This document shows positions 15,827 to 23,235 of a DNA stretch of 64,000 nt, piece by piece; the first letter of the stretch is position 1; each line of letters begins with the position of its first letter. The position numbers and the translations under genes are program-made. The notes under the pieces were generated by a model that saw only the letters and a program-made list of their open reading frames with translations, was not told the origin of the DNA and did not search any database. This DNA is from DASQFQ01 sp963805525 (GTDB lineage Bacteria > Actinomycetota > Thermoleophilia > Solirubrobacterales > Solirubrobacteraceae), in the NCBI GenBank assembly GCA_963805525.1, contig CAWDUT010000006.1, positions 1,550,001-1,614,000 of the forward strand, in the 5' to 3' direction.

Positions 15827-17500
15827 ATGCCCGGGCTCGCCGATCTTCCCCTGCTCACCGCGGAGTTCCTCGCGGTCGACACGGAGACGAACGGGCTGGC
15901 GCGCGACGCGTGCGAGCTGACCGAGGTCGGCGCCGTGCTCGTCGGCGGCGGCGAGCTCCACCAGCGCTGGGGGTCGCTGGTCGGCGTCGAGCGGCCGCTC
16001 GGCCGCGGCATCCAGCGCTTCACCGGCATCTCGCAGGCGATGGTCGACGCCGCGCCGCCGCCCACCCAGGTCCTCCCGGCGTTCGCCGAGCAGCTGAAGG
16101 GCCGCGTGCTCGTCGCGCACAACGCGCGCTTCGACACCCGCGTGCTGCAGCAGGCGTTCGAGCGCGCCGGGCTGGAGTGGCCGGAGCCGCCGGTGCTGTG
16201 CACGGTCGCGCTCGCGCGCCGGCTCGCGCCGCTGCAGCGCCGCCGCGGGCTGGCCGCGCTGGCCGACGCGCTCGGGATCGAGGTCGCCGCCGTGCACCGC
16301 GCTCTGCCCGACGCGGAGACGTGCGCGCGCGTGTTCTGCGCGCTGTTCCCGAAGCTGTGCGCGCACGCGGGGACGATCGGCGACGCGCTCGCGCTGCTGC
16401 GGCCGAAGCGCGCGGCGCGCAAGCCGAAGGTCAAGCCCGAGCGCCGCCCCGTCCACCTCCGCCCCGACATGTCGCAGCTCCCGAAGGACCCGGGCGTCTA
16501 CGTGTTCCGCGACGCCGACGGGCGCCCGCTGTACGTCGGCAAATCGGTGTGCCTTCGCACGCGCGCGCGATCGCACTTCACGACACCGGGGGAGTGGACG
16601 GGCGACGCCGAGCACGTGGACTACCAACCCACGCACTCGGAGCTCGGAGCGCTCGTGCTCGAGAATCGGCTCATCAAGGCGCTCAAGCCGCCGGGCAACA
16701 AGAAGCTCAAGAAGACGCCCGACGGCTACGTCTACCTACGCTGCCGGCTCGACATCCCGTTCCCGATCCTCGAGGTCGCGCGCGAGCCGGCCCCCGGCCA
16801 CAGCGTCACGATCGGGCCGCTGCGCGGGCAGGCCGCGGCGGCGGAGCTCGTCGAGCAGCTCAACTCGCTGTTCTCCCTGCGCCACTGCGGGCGCAAGCTG
16901 CCGCGGCGCGACCATCCGTCGGCCTACGGGCAGATGGGCCGCTGCCTCTCGCCGTGCCTGCGCGACCTCGACCCGAACCTCTACCGCGAGCGGCTCGACG
17001 CCGCGCTCGGGCTCTTCCAGGGCGAGGATGGCGGCGCCTCGCTGCTCGCCCACATCGACGGCCAGATGCGCACGGCGGCGGCCGAGCAGCGCTTCGAGCG
17101 CGCCGCCTGGCTGCGGCGCCGCCACGCCCGGCTGCGGAAGCTGATCGAGCGGCTCGGCGGCGTCATGCGCGCGATCCACGCCGGCTCGCGGCTCGTGCTC
17201 GCGGCGCACCCGACCGACGCGACCCGGCGCGACGCGTTCTGGATCGTCGGCGGCCGCGTCGTCGACTGGGGCGCGCTGCCGGAGGATCCCGACGAGCTCG
17301 CCGCCCGCACCGCCGATGCCCTGCGCGCCGCCCCGCGGCCGGAGCTCGGCGGCTGGCTGCGGCCGGACGAGATCGCCGAGGCGCGGATCGTCGGCCTGTG
17401 GCTCGCGGCGCACGAGGCGCGCGTGCACGAGCTGACGCCCGGGACGGACCCGGGCGTCGTCGCGGAGCGGCTCAGCGGTCCTTCTGTGCGTGCAGCCTGA
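15827..17500 (+). CDS. DEDD exonuclease fused to a UvrC/Cho-type GIY-YIG nuclease
   Basis: The 557-residue product starts with a DnaQ-like 3'-5' exonuclease domain (about 1-180). Its motifs are VDTETNG (Asp18, Glu20), AHNARFD and HRALPDAE (the HxxxD motif). A GIY-YIG domain follows (about 215-300; GVYVFRDADGRPLYVGKS, then an Arg in the next helix). The rest resembles the C-terminal part of Cho/UvrC N-terminal halves, with Cys segments (LRHCGRK, GRCLSPCLRD). This fusion is a known actinobacterial family, thought to act in DNA repair. An AGGAAGAGG ribosome-binding site precedes the ATG. The 3' end overlaps the convergent gene by 29 bases. Confidence 0.85.
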   Translation: MPGLADLPLLTAEFLAVDTETNGLARDACELTEVGAVLVGGGELHQRWGSLVGVERPLGRGIQRFTGISQAMVDAAPPPTQVLPAFAEQLKGRVLVAHNARFDTRVLQQAFERAGLEWPEPPVLCTVALARRLAPLQRRRGLAALADALGIEVAAVHRALPDAETCARVFCALFPKLCAHAGTIGDALALLRPKRAARKPKVKPERRPVHLRPDMSQLPKDPGVYVFRDADGRPLYVGKSVCLRTRARSHFTTPGEWTGDAEHVDYQPTHSELGALVLENRLIKALKPPGNKKLKKTPDGYVYLRCRLDIPFPILEVAREPAPGHSVTIGPLRGQAAAAELVEQLNSLFSLRHCGRKLPRRDHPSAYGQMGRCLSPCLRDLDPNLYRERLDAALGLFQGEDGGASLLAHIDGQMRTAAAEQRFERAAWLRRRHARLRKLIERLGGVMRAIHAGSRLVLAAHPTDATRRDAFWIVGGRVVDWGALPEDPDELAARTADALRAAPRPELGGWLRPDEIAEARIVGLWLAAHEARVHELTPGTDPGVVAERLSGPSVRAA

Positions 17501-17957
17501 ACAGCCCGAGCGCGTCGCGGTCGGGCTTCTCGGGCACCGGGCCGTAGTTCGGCTCGCGCTTCCTGCCCGCCTCGACGTGCTGCACGACGCAGCCGGTGAT
17601 CTGCTGGACGCGGTGGGGGAGATCGGACTGCAGCCACTTCGACGTGCTGCCGGATAGCGTCGAGACGACCACCTCGTCGAAGTTGCGCGGGTCCCACGTC
17701 TCCTGCACCGCGACCGCGGGGTCCGGGTCGCCGACGACGCCTTCGGCGGGGAGCCCCGCCTCGCGCCACTGCGCGACGACGCGCTCGAGCCGCTCGCGCG
17801 TCTCCTCCTTGCCGGCGAAGCCGTTCCGGACCGCCGGCATCAATAGCGTCGGGGCCACGGGCCCCTTCTGCTGGCGCGCCTGCAGCGCGGCCACGAGCTC
17901 GGGAGAGCCGGCCGTCTGGTTGGCGATCACCAGCACACGTGCCTGGTAAGTAGCCAT
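17472..17957 (-). CDS. UspA-like small protein
   Basis: The 161-residue product has a Rossmann-like start (RVLVIANQTAGSPELVAAL), a central helix pair with Arg/Glu (EETRERLERVVAQWREAGLP), a segment GDPDPAVAVQETWDPRNFDEVVVST and a late GSTSKWLQSDLPHRV. This order, with D-P-x-A-V and the later Ser/Thr-rich loop, resembles universal stress proteins or their relatives; a clear ATP-binding GxxGxxxxGS motif is not present. The tail after residue 135 is Lys/Arg-rich. The transcript is monocistronic and convergent with the nuclease gene. Confidence 0.6.
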   Translation of the reverse strand: MATYQARVLVIANQTAGSPELVAALQARQQKGPVAPTLLMPAVRNGFAGKEETRERLERVVAQWREAGLPAEGVVGDPDPAVAVQETWDPRNFDEVVVSTLSGSTSKWLQSDLPHRVQQITGCVVQHVEAGRKREPNYGPVPEKPDRDALGLFRLHAQKDR

Positions 17958-17992
17958 CGTCGCGAGGCTACTCCTCGGCTTAGAGTTGCGCT

Positions 17993-18328
17993 ATGGCGTA
18001 CGACGAGCGACTGGCGGGGCGCGTGCGAGAGCTGATGGCAGCGCGCCCGGATGTGGTCGAACGAAAGATGTTCGGCGGCGTGGGATGGATGGTGGGCGGC
18101 AACATGGCGGTCGGCGTGATGAGCACCGATGCGCTCATGGTCCGGATGGAGCCCGACGAGGTCGCCGCGGCCATCCGCGAGCCGCACGTGCACGAGTTCG
18201 GCCGCCCGGGCCGCAAGCCGATGAAGGGGTTCGTGGTCATCGAGCCGGAGGGCGTGGAGGACGACGACGCCCTCGCGCGGTGGGTCGACGTCGGCGCGGC
18301 ACGCGCGGCCTCGCTGCCGCCGAAATAG
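17993..18328 (+). CDS. TfoX/Sxy N-terminal-domain protein
   Basis: The 111-residue product matches the TfoX N-terminal domain: ERKMFGGVGWMVGGNMAVGV, then a strand with LMVRMEPDE and the segment RKPMKGFVVIEPEGVEDDDAL. Stand-alone domains of this size occur in many bacteria and need not act in competence. A TAGAGT box at 17981-17986 lies six bases before the ATG, so it is probably leaderless. The gene ends at the tandem palindromic repeats at 18331-18404, which may terminate it. Confidence 0.8.
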   Translation: MAYDERLAGRVRELMAARPDVVERKMFGGVGWMVGGNMAVGVMSTDALMVRMEPDEVAAAIREPHVHEFGRPGRKPMKGFVVIEPEGVEDDDALARWVDVGAARAASLPPK

Positions 18329-18330
18329 GC

Positions 18331-18404
18331 AACCCTCAACCGCCCTCAAGGGGTCTGACCCCTAGAAGGCTCAACCGCCCTCAAGGGGTCTGACCCCTAG
18401 AAGG
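18331..18404. repeat. Two tandem 35-bp repeats with AGGGGTCTGACCCCT palindrome
   Basis: Positions 18335-18369 and 18370-18404 are identical 35-bp units, each with the 15-base palindrome AGGGGTCTGACCCCT. The first is preceded by AACC, so its left arm reads CAACC-CTCAACC. A related element lies at 58400-58445. The cluster is between two convergent genes, and the TAG stop of the minus-strand ygfZ-like gene (18397-18399) lies inside the second unit. A bidirectional terminator role is likely. Confidence 0.85.
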
Positions 18405-19317
18405 GGAGCTCGACGATGGCGGCGGTCGCCTCGCCGGCGGCCACGGTGTCGCCGGGCGCGGCCTCGCGCCGCACCAGCGCCAGCGCGATCGGGCCGTGGG
18501 CGGGGGAGACCACGGAGGTCCCGACGCGGCCGACCTCGCGCTCGCCGAGCCGCAGCGGCTCGCCGGTGGCCACCGGCTCGGTGAGCCGCAGACCGCGCAG
18601 GTGGCGGTTGGGCTTGCCGCGGTAGTGGAGGCGCGCGACCGTCTCCTGCCCGACGTAGCAGCCCTTGGTGAACGAGACGGCGCGCTCGTTGAGGCCGGCC
18701 TCCTGGGGGATCACGGAGTCGTCGAGCTCGATGCCGAAGCGCGGCCGCCCATGCTCGACGCGCACGATCTCCGCCACGGCCTCGCCGACCTCCGGCACGC
18801 CGAGCGCCGCCTTGACCTCGTCGGTGCGCTCCGCGTCGCAGATCAGGTCGACGCCCACGTCGGTGGCGACGGCGATGCCCAGCTCCGTCCGCGCGTTGTC
18901 GTGCTCGGCCTGGCCGACCTGCAGCACGTCGCGCGCGCCGGGCCCGACCAGCGACAGCAGCGAGCGCTCCAGCGTCCGCTTGTGCAGCTCGACGTCGCGG
19001 CCCAGCTTGTAGCGCCGGATCATGTTGAACAGCTCCTGGAGCGCCACCCGCTCGGTGTCGAGCCACAGCTCGTCGCCGAGGTCGAGCACGCGCAGGTCGC
19101 CGAGCATCTTGCCCTTGTGGGTGAGGAAGGCCGCGTAGGCGCCGTGCCCCGGCGTCAGCGACTCGATGTCCTGCGAGACCTGGCCGTGCAGGAACTCCTT
19201 CGCCTCACCGCCGGTCAGCGCGAGCTTGCCGCGTTCGGAGCGGTCGACCAGGCCGACCTGCTCGGTCAGCGTCCGGTAGTCGGCCGCGAGGCTGTCGGTG
19301 ACCGTGCTCACGTCCAT
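18397..19317 (-). CDS. ygfZ: YgfZ/GcvT-like folate-binding Fe-S maturation protein
   Basis: The 306-residue product has the hallmark KGCYVGQETVAR (the K-G-C-Y-x-G-Q-E motif of YgfZ/COG0354) at about residue 215, after a GcvT-like domain with LHGQVSQDIESL and GKMLGDLRVL. YgfZ proteins use folate and assist repair or assembly of Fe-S enzymes. The stop codon comes from the palindromic repeat at 18370-18404, so the repeat may have trimmed or replaced the original end by a few residues. Its ATG start is overlapped by the stop of the small upstream gene (ten bases). Confidence 0.85.
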   Translation of the reverse strand: MDVSTVTDSLAADYRTLTEQVGLVDRSERGKLALTGGEAKEFLHGQVSQDIESLTPGHGAYAAFLTHKGKMLGDLRVLDLGDELWLDTERVALQELFNMIRRYKLGRDVELHKRTLERSLLSLVGPGARDVLQVGQAEHDNARTELGIAVATDVGVDLICDAERTDEVKAALGVPEVGEAVAEIVRVEHGRPRFGIELDDSVIPQEAGLNERAVSFTKGCYVGQETVARLHYRGKPNRHLRGLRLTEPVATGEPLRLGEREVGRVGTSVVSPAHGPIALALVRREAAPGDTVAAGEATAAIVELPF

Positions 19318-19532
19318 TCATCGTAGAACTGCCGCGTGCGCATCAGCCGCCGCTCGACCTCGCGCTGCAGCTCGTCGAGCACCATCGCCTCCGGCACGCC
19401 GGCGGCCAGCGCGGAGCGGGTTACCGCCGCCTCCTCCGCGCCCTCGAGCTGCTCGAGCAGCTCCAGCAGCCCGTCCAGGCTCTGCCCGCGGGCAGGAGCG
19501 AGGGGATCGTCGCCCGATTTGCCAGACTCCAC
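19308..19532 (-). CDS. Small helical protein, function unknown
   Basis: The 74-residue product from the GTG at 19532 is mostly helical: QSLDGLLELLEQLEGAEEA, then LDELQREVERRLMRTRQFY. It has no signal peptide or membrane segment. It overlaps the start of the ygfZ-like gene by ten bases, so the two are likely co-translated. It starts ten bases from the divergent gene at 19542, which leaves room only for overlapping promoters. I do not recognise the family. Confidence 0.5.
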   Translation of the reverse strand: MESGKSGDDPLAPARGQSLDGLLELLEQLEGAEEAAVTRSALAAGVPEAMVLDELQREVERRLMRTRQFYDEWT

Positions 19533-19541
19533 GCTCGAATC

Positions 19542-19901
19542 ATGCCGCTCGCCGACGAGTTCCAGGAGATCGTGGATGCATTGCCGTCCGATTGGACGGA
19601 CATGGAGCTCGACCTGCGCGTCGAGGAGGACCGCTACGTCGACGCCGCGACGACGATCGCCCAGGTCAACGGCCAGCCGTACTCCAACCACGACTGGCAC
19701 TGGCGCCTGCTCGTCGCCCACCAGTTCGGTCACGCCGCCGCCGCGCCCGCGGTCCACGGCACGCTCAGGCTGCTCGACGAGATGGGCATCCGCGGCGAGC
19801 TGAAGCTCCGCGACTACCGCACCGGCCGCGTCGAGACGACGCAGATGTGGGGGCGGCCGGAGTCGGTACGCCAGGAGTTCCGGCGCATCCGCCAGCAGTA
19901 G
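19542..19901 (+). CDS. Conserved protein, function unknown
   Basis: The 119-residue product has ordered segments MELDLRVEEDRYVDAATTIAQ, PYSNHDWHWRLLVAH and a C-terminal LKLRDYRTGRVETTQMWGRP, with no signal peptide. His and Trp are frequent in the middle. The pattern suggests a small alpha/beta fold; I cannot assign a family. The gene is divergent from the small helical gene and ends at the left edge of the 164-bp hairpin element. Confidence 0.6.
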   Translation: MPLADEFQEIVDALPSDWTDMELDLRVEEDRYVDAATTIAQVNGQPYSNHDWHWRLLVAHQFGHAAAAPAVHGTLRLLDEMGIRGELKLRDYRTGRVETTQMWGRPESVRQEFRRIRQQ

Positions 19902-20063
19902 TGGGCCCTCCGGCGGATCCCCACGCACGCGGACGGGCGCAGCCGGCGCCTGGCCATGTCCTCGGTCGGTGCAAGGGCTCCGCCCTGGCACCCTCCCTGC
20001 GTCCTCGCCAGGCATCCGCCTGCATCCCGCCCGAGCACGTGCGGACCCACCGGAGGACCCACT
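19900..20063. mobile_element. 164-bp hairpin element, divergent copy (MITE-like)
   Basis: AGTGGGCCCTCCGG at 19900-19913 is repeated inverted as CCGGAGGACCCACT at 20050-20063 (one mismatch over 14 bp), and the inner arms also pair along most of the length. The total of 164 bp equals that of the elements at 26366 and 36481. The reverse complement shares blocks such as GGATGCAGG and GGTGCCA in the same order as the copy at 36481. No target duplication is visible. It separates 19542-19901 from the receiver-like gene. Confidence 0.6.
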
Positions 20064-20415
20064 GACCACGGTCGTCGCCCTGTTCGACGACCTGCTGCTG
20101 GGCTCGAACGTCCTCGGCATGCTCCGCGCGGCGGGCCACGAGGCGCGGCTGACCGGCGACGCCGCCGCCGTCAACCCCGACGGCGCCGCGGTGCTGATCG
20201 TCGACCTCGCCAGCCCGGGCTTCGACGGCGTCGCGGTGGTCGAGGCGCTGCGCTCCGGCGGCGAGCTGGGCGACACGCGCACGCTCGGCGTCTACTCGCA
20301 CGTCGACGCCGACACCAAGCGCCGCGCCGACGCCGCCGGCTTCGACCTCGTCGTCCCGCGCTCGCGCATGGCGCGCGAGGGCCCGCAGCTCGTGGAGCGG
20401 CTGGCCGGTGCCTGA
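20062..20415 (+). CDS. Receiver-like (CheY-fold) domain protein, possible CTG start
   Basis: The 117-residue product folds like a response-regulator receiver: VVALFDD (acidic pair), VLIVDLASPG (phosphoacceptor Asp position), LGVYSHV (Ser/Thr position), and then VVPRSRM where the usual Lys is Arg. It has no output domain. No ATG, GTG or TTG lies at the right place; a CTG at 20062 follows GGAGGA by six bases and is the likely start. An in-frame GTG at 19969 is inside the hairpin element. The stop overlaps the start of the GroES-like gene by eight bases. The coding call is moderate and the start is weak. Confidence 0.55.
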   Translation: MTTVVALFDDLLLGSNVLGMLRAAGHEARLTGDAAAVNPDGAAVLIVDLASPGFDGVAVVEALRSGGELGDTRTLGVYSHVDADTKRRADAAGFDLVVPRSRMAREGPQLVERLAGA

Positions 20416-20707
20416 CGCCCTGCGCCCGCTCTTCGACCAGGTGGTCATCAAGGAGCTCGAGCCCGACCGCATGCGCCGCTCCGGCCTGCTCGTGCCCGAG
20501 GGGACGAGCGACGTCCCGCCCAACGAGGGCATCGTCCTTGCCGCCGGCGGCGGCCCGCCCGAGCTGCCCGATTTCAAGATGCCGGTCAAGCCCGGCGACC
20601 ACGTCGTCTTCCCGCGCTCGGCCGGCGTGTGGGTCGAGATCGAGGACGAGCGCCTGCTCGTGTGCCGCGTGCGCGAGATCCTCGGCGTCATCGAGTCCGG
20701 CGACTAG
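20408..20707 (+). CDS. GroES-like co-chaperonin paralogue
   Basis: The 99-residue product matches the GroES fold: LRPLFDQVVIKELEPDRMRRSGLLVPEGTS (roof strand and mobile loop, with GLLVP in the GroEL-binding position), VKPGDHVVFPRSAGVWVEI and LLVCRVREILGVIE. No groEL gene is near, so this is probably a second GroES paralogue rather than the main one. The GTG start is inside the end of the receiver-like gene, which suggests a small operon. It converges on the flavoprotein gene with a four-base overlap. Confidence 0.75.
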   Translation: MPDALRPLFDQVVIKELEPDRMRRSGLLVPEGTSDVPPNEGIVLAAGGGPPELPDFKMPVKPGDHVVFPRSAGVWVEIEDERLLVCRVREILGVIESGD

Positions 20708-21693
20708 CGGCGACCCCGCCGGCGAATCGCGGCGTCGTCGCCGACCCCGCACAGCAGCGCCGAGCGGCGCCACCGCAGGAAGTGCACGCCGGCGAACCAC
20801 AGCCCGGGCGCGGCGGTCGACTGGCCGGCCTCGTGAAGCGGAAGCCGAAAGCGTCGAACGCGCCCCGCACGTCGACCCAGCGGGCGTAGTCGGGGCGGGC
20901 ACGCCTCGAGGTGGCCGAGCAGCCGCGCGCCCATCGCGTGCAGCGTGCGCAGGGTCAGGTCGTGGTCGGCGCCGTGGCGGCCCGTGGCGCTGATGTTGGC
21001 GGCGAAGCGGGCGGCCGGGCTCGGCAACGACTCCACAGGGGCGTCGAGGAAGCCGGTCTCCAGCGCCCACCAGAGGAGGTCGCGGCCGCCCATCTGCCGT
21101 GCCAGCCATATCGCGCGCCCGCACGCGAGGAAGACCTCGCGCCCGGCCCCGCGGAGCTCCTCCGCGAGCTGGCAGCCGGTCTGGCCGCTGCCGATCACCA
21201 GCACCCGCCCCGGCGGGAGGTCGCCCGGGGCGGTGTAGCCGTCGGCGTCGAGCACCGTCACCCGCCGCGGCAGCGCGTCCGCGAGCGGCGTGCGGTGCGG
21301 CCGCTGGTACGCGCCGCTGCAGATCACCACGGTGCGGGCCGACAGCTCGCCATCCGACGTGTCGAGGCGGAAGCCGCCGTGCGGCTCGCGGGCGAGCCCA
21401 TGCACGTCGACGCCCACGTGGATCGGTGCGCCGAGGCGCTCCGACCAGCGCTCGAGGTGGTCGACCACGTCGTCGCGCGGCATGTAGCCGTCGGGGTCGT
21501 CGCCGTCGTAGGGCGCGCCCGGCAGCCGCACGGTCCAGTTCGGCGTCACGAGGCAGAACGACTCCCAGCGCGCGCGCCAGCGCTGGCCGACCTTGCCGCG
21601 CTCGAGCACGACGTGCTCCACACCCCGCTGCTCGAGCTCGTGGCTCACCGCGAGCCCGGCCGGGCCTGCCCCGATCACGACCGTCTCGGGCAC
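20704..21693 (-). CDS. NAD(P)/FAD-dependent monooxygenase-like protein, internally damaged
   Basis: The product has an FAD-binding GAGPAGLAVSHEL at the N terminus and a second GSGQTGCQLAEEL nucleotide-binding motif at about residue 170, as in flavin monooxygenases/CzcO-like enzymes. After HLEACP (about residue 265) the reading frame departs from the family: another frame here encodes a recognisable segment (DYARWVDVRGAFDAFGF) before the original frame resumes at LPLHEAGQST...WFAGVHFLR. Family members are about 60 residues longer in this region. So a deletion with two compensating frame changes seems to have removed part of the second domain. The protein is possibly inactive. Confidence 0.65.
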   Translation of the reverse strand: MPETVVIGAGPAGLAVSHELEQRGVEHVVLERGKVGQRWRARWESFCLVTPNWTVRLPGAPYDGDDPDGYMPRDDVVDHLERWSERLGAPIHVGVDVHGLAREPHGGFRLDTSDGELSARTVVICSGAYQRPHRTPLADALPRRVTVLDADGYTAPGDLPPGRVLVIGSGQTGCQLAEELRGAGREVFLACGRAIWLARQMGGRDLLWWALETGFLDAPVESLPSPAARFAANISATGRHGADHDLTLRTLHAMGARLLGHLEACPPRLRPLGRRAGRVRRFRLPLHEAGQSTAAPGLWFAGVHFLRWRRSALLCGVGDDAAIRRRGRR

Positions 21694-21711
21694 CGCCCGA
21701 CACTAACCGGA

Positions 21712-21754
21712 ATGACGGCCGCTTGACGGAGCATTGACGGCGGGCCGGCAGCCT
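21712..21754 (+). promoter_or_regulatory. Triple 11-bp TTGACGG operator with -10 box
   Basis: The heptamers ATGACGG (21712), TTGACGG (21723) and TTGACGG (21734) are spaced exactly 11 bp apart. Eight bases after the last one is CAGCCT (21749-21754), a possible -10 box. This is the geometry of SARP/BTAD-type activators, which bind heptad repeats of one helical turn with the last repeat 8 bp from the -10. The same array precedes the gene at 26588, and the BTAD regulator gene lies between the two. Confidence 0.75.
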
Positions 21755-21782
21755 CGCCGCGTCAACCACGAAGGGGGCTCTC

Positions 21783-22853
21783 ATGGCGGCGACGCCAACG
21801 ATCGACGAGCAGAAGCTCGAGCAGTTCATGGGGCAGTTCGTGCAGGACATGGGCGCGGCGGCGACGGCGCCGCTCGTGGTCATCGGCGACAAGCTGGGCC
21901 TCTACAAGGCGATGGCCGGCGGCGATCCGCTCACGCCGGCCGAGCTCGCCGAGCGCACCGGCTGCCGCGAGCGCTACCTGCGCGAATGGCTGTGCCAGCA
22001 GGCGGCGAGCGGGTACGTCGAGTACGACGCGGGGAGCGGCACGTTCCGGCTCCCGCCCGAGCAGGAGCTCGCGCTCGCGCACGACGACAGCCCGGCCTTC
22101 ATCCCGGGCGCGTTCCAGCTGATCGCGGCGATCGTCAAGGACGAGCCGCACATCACCGAGCGCTTCCGCAGCGGCGAGGGCTTCGGCTGGCACGAGCATG
22201 ACCACGACCTGTTCGAGGGCACCGAGCGCTTCTTCCGCCCGGGCTACCTCGCCAACCTGGTCGAGTCGTGGCTGCCGTCACTCGACGGCGTGGTCGAGAA
22301 GCTGGAGGCCGGCGCGCACGTGGCCGACATCGGCTGCGGGCACGGCGCCTCGACGATCCTGATGGCGCAGGCGTACCCGAACTCGACCTTCGTCGGCACC
22401 GACTACCACGAGGGCTCGATCGAGGCCGCCCGCCGCGCCGCCGAGCGCGCCGGGGTGGCCGACCGGGTCACGTTCGAGGCGTCGGCGGCGAAGGCGCTGA
22501 GCGGCGGCCCGTACGACCTCGTGTGCGTGTTCGACGCGCTGCACGACATGGGCGACCCGGTCGGCGCCGCGCGCCACGTCCGCTCCCAGCTCGCCGACGA
22601 CGGCACCTGGCTCGTGGTCGAGCCGATGGCCGGCGACGCGATCGAGGACAACCTCAACCCGGTCGGGCGCGTGTTCTACGCGGGCTCGACGATGCTCTGC
22701 ACGCCCGCCTCGCTGAGCCAGGAGGTCGGGCTCGCGCTCGGCGCCCAGGCCGGCGAGCAGCGCCTCACCGAGGTGCTGCGCGAGGGCGGCTTCAGCCGCG
22801 TGTGGCGGGCGGCGGAGACGCCGTTCAACCTGATCCTCGAGGTCAGGCCGTAG
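21783..22853 (+). CDS. SAM-dependent methyltransferase with N-terminal winged helix
   Basis: The 356-residue product has an N-terminal winged-helix-like dimerisation domain (LGLYKAMAGGDPLTPAELAERTGCRERYLREWL) and a Rossmann methyltransferase domain with motif I VADIGCGHGAS, motif II-like FVGTDYHEGSIEAARR, and VCVFDALHDMGDP. This is the layout of Rv2258c-like methyltransferases. The acceptor is unknown. An AAGGGGG site precedes the ATG. It is under the TTGACGG array and convergent with the SRPBCC-regulator operon, so it probably belongs to the BTAD regulon. Confidence 0.85.
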   Translation: MAATPTIDEQKLEQFMGQFVQDMGAAATAPLVVIGDKLGLYKAMAGGDPLTPAELAERTGCRERYLREWLCQQAASGYVEYDAGSGTFRLPPEQELALAHDDSPAFIPGAFQLIAAIVKDEPHITERFRSGEGFGWHEHDHDLFEGTERFFRPGYLANLVESWLPSLDGVVEKLEAGAHVADIGCGHGASTILMAQAYPNSTFVGTDYHEGSIEAARRAAERAGVADRVTFEASAAKALSGGPYDLVCVFDALHDMGDPVGAARHVRSQLADDGTWLVVEPMAGDAIEDNLNPVGRVFYAGSTMLCTPASLSQEVGLALGAQAGEQRLTEVLREGGFSRVWRAAETPFNLILEVRP

Positions 22854-23235
22854 CGGCGGCCAGCGCGGCGAGTGAGCGCAGGGACGCGCCCACCCCCGCG
22901 CGCTGCGCCTCGAGGCGGTGCGCCTCCTCCTCGGGGATCTCGACGTGCACGCTGATGCGGGTGCCGTCCTCGAGCGGCTCGAGCCGCCACTCGAAGACGA
23001 GGTAGCTGACGAGGCACGAGATGGTCAGGCCGCGGCCGTCGGACGCGGTCCGCAGCTCCTGCGGCATCGGGAAGTCCGGGTAGCCCTTGGGATAGATCGT
23101 GATCTCGCCGTCCCCGGTCGGGTCGACGCGCTCGATGCCCTCCCACCACTCGACCATGCGGGCGGGGTCGTAGAGCAGCTTCCAGACCTCCTCGACCGGC
23201 GCCGCGGCCGTCGCGCTGTCATCGAACGCGGGCAT
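22843..23235 (-). CDS. SRPBCC (polyketide cyclase/START-like) protein
   Basis: The 130-residue product shows the SRPBCC pattern: an opening FDDSATAAAPVEEVWKLLYDPARMVEWWEG, central beta-strands (GLTISCLVSYLVFEWRLEPLEDGTRISVHVEIP) and a C-terminal helix. Such domains bind hydrophobic ligands in a helix-grip fold. Its ATG is inside the last codons of the BTAD regulator gene (17-base overlap), so it is the second gene of that operon. The 3' end overlaps the convergent methyltransferase by 11 bases. The ligand is unknown. Confidence 0.75.
   Translation of the reverse strand: MPAFDDSATAAAPVEEVWKLLYDPARMVEWWEGIERVDPTGDGEITIYPKGYPDFPMPQELRTASDGRGLTISCLVSYLVFEWRLEPLEDGTRISVHVEIPEEEAHRLEAQRAGVGASLRSLAALAAATA

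Noticed and set aside
18335..18404. CRISPR-like array from the two 35-bp repeats
   Set aside because: The units are directly adjacent with no spacer, there are only two, and no cas genes are present.
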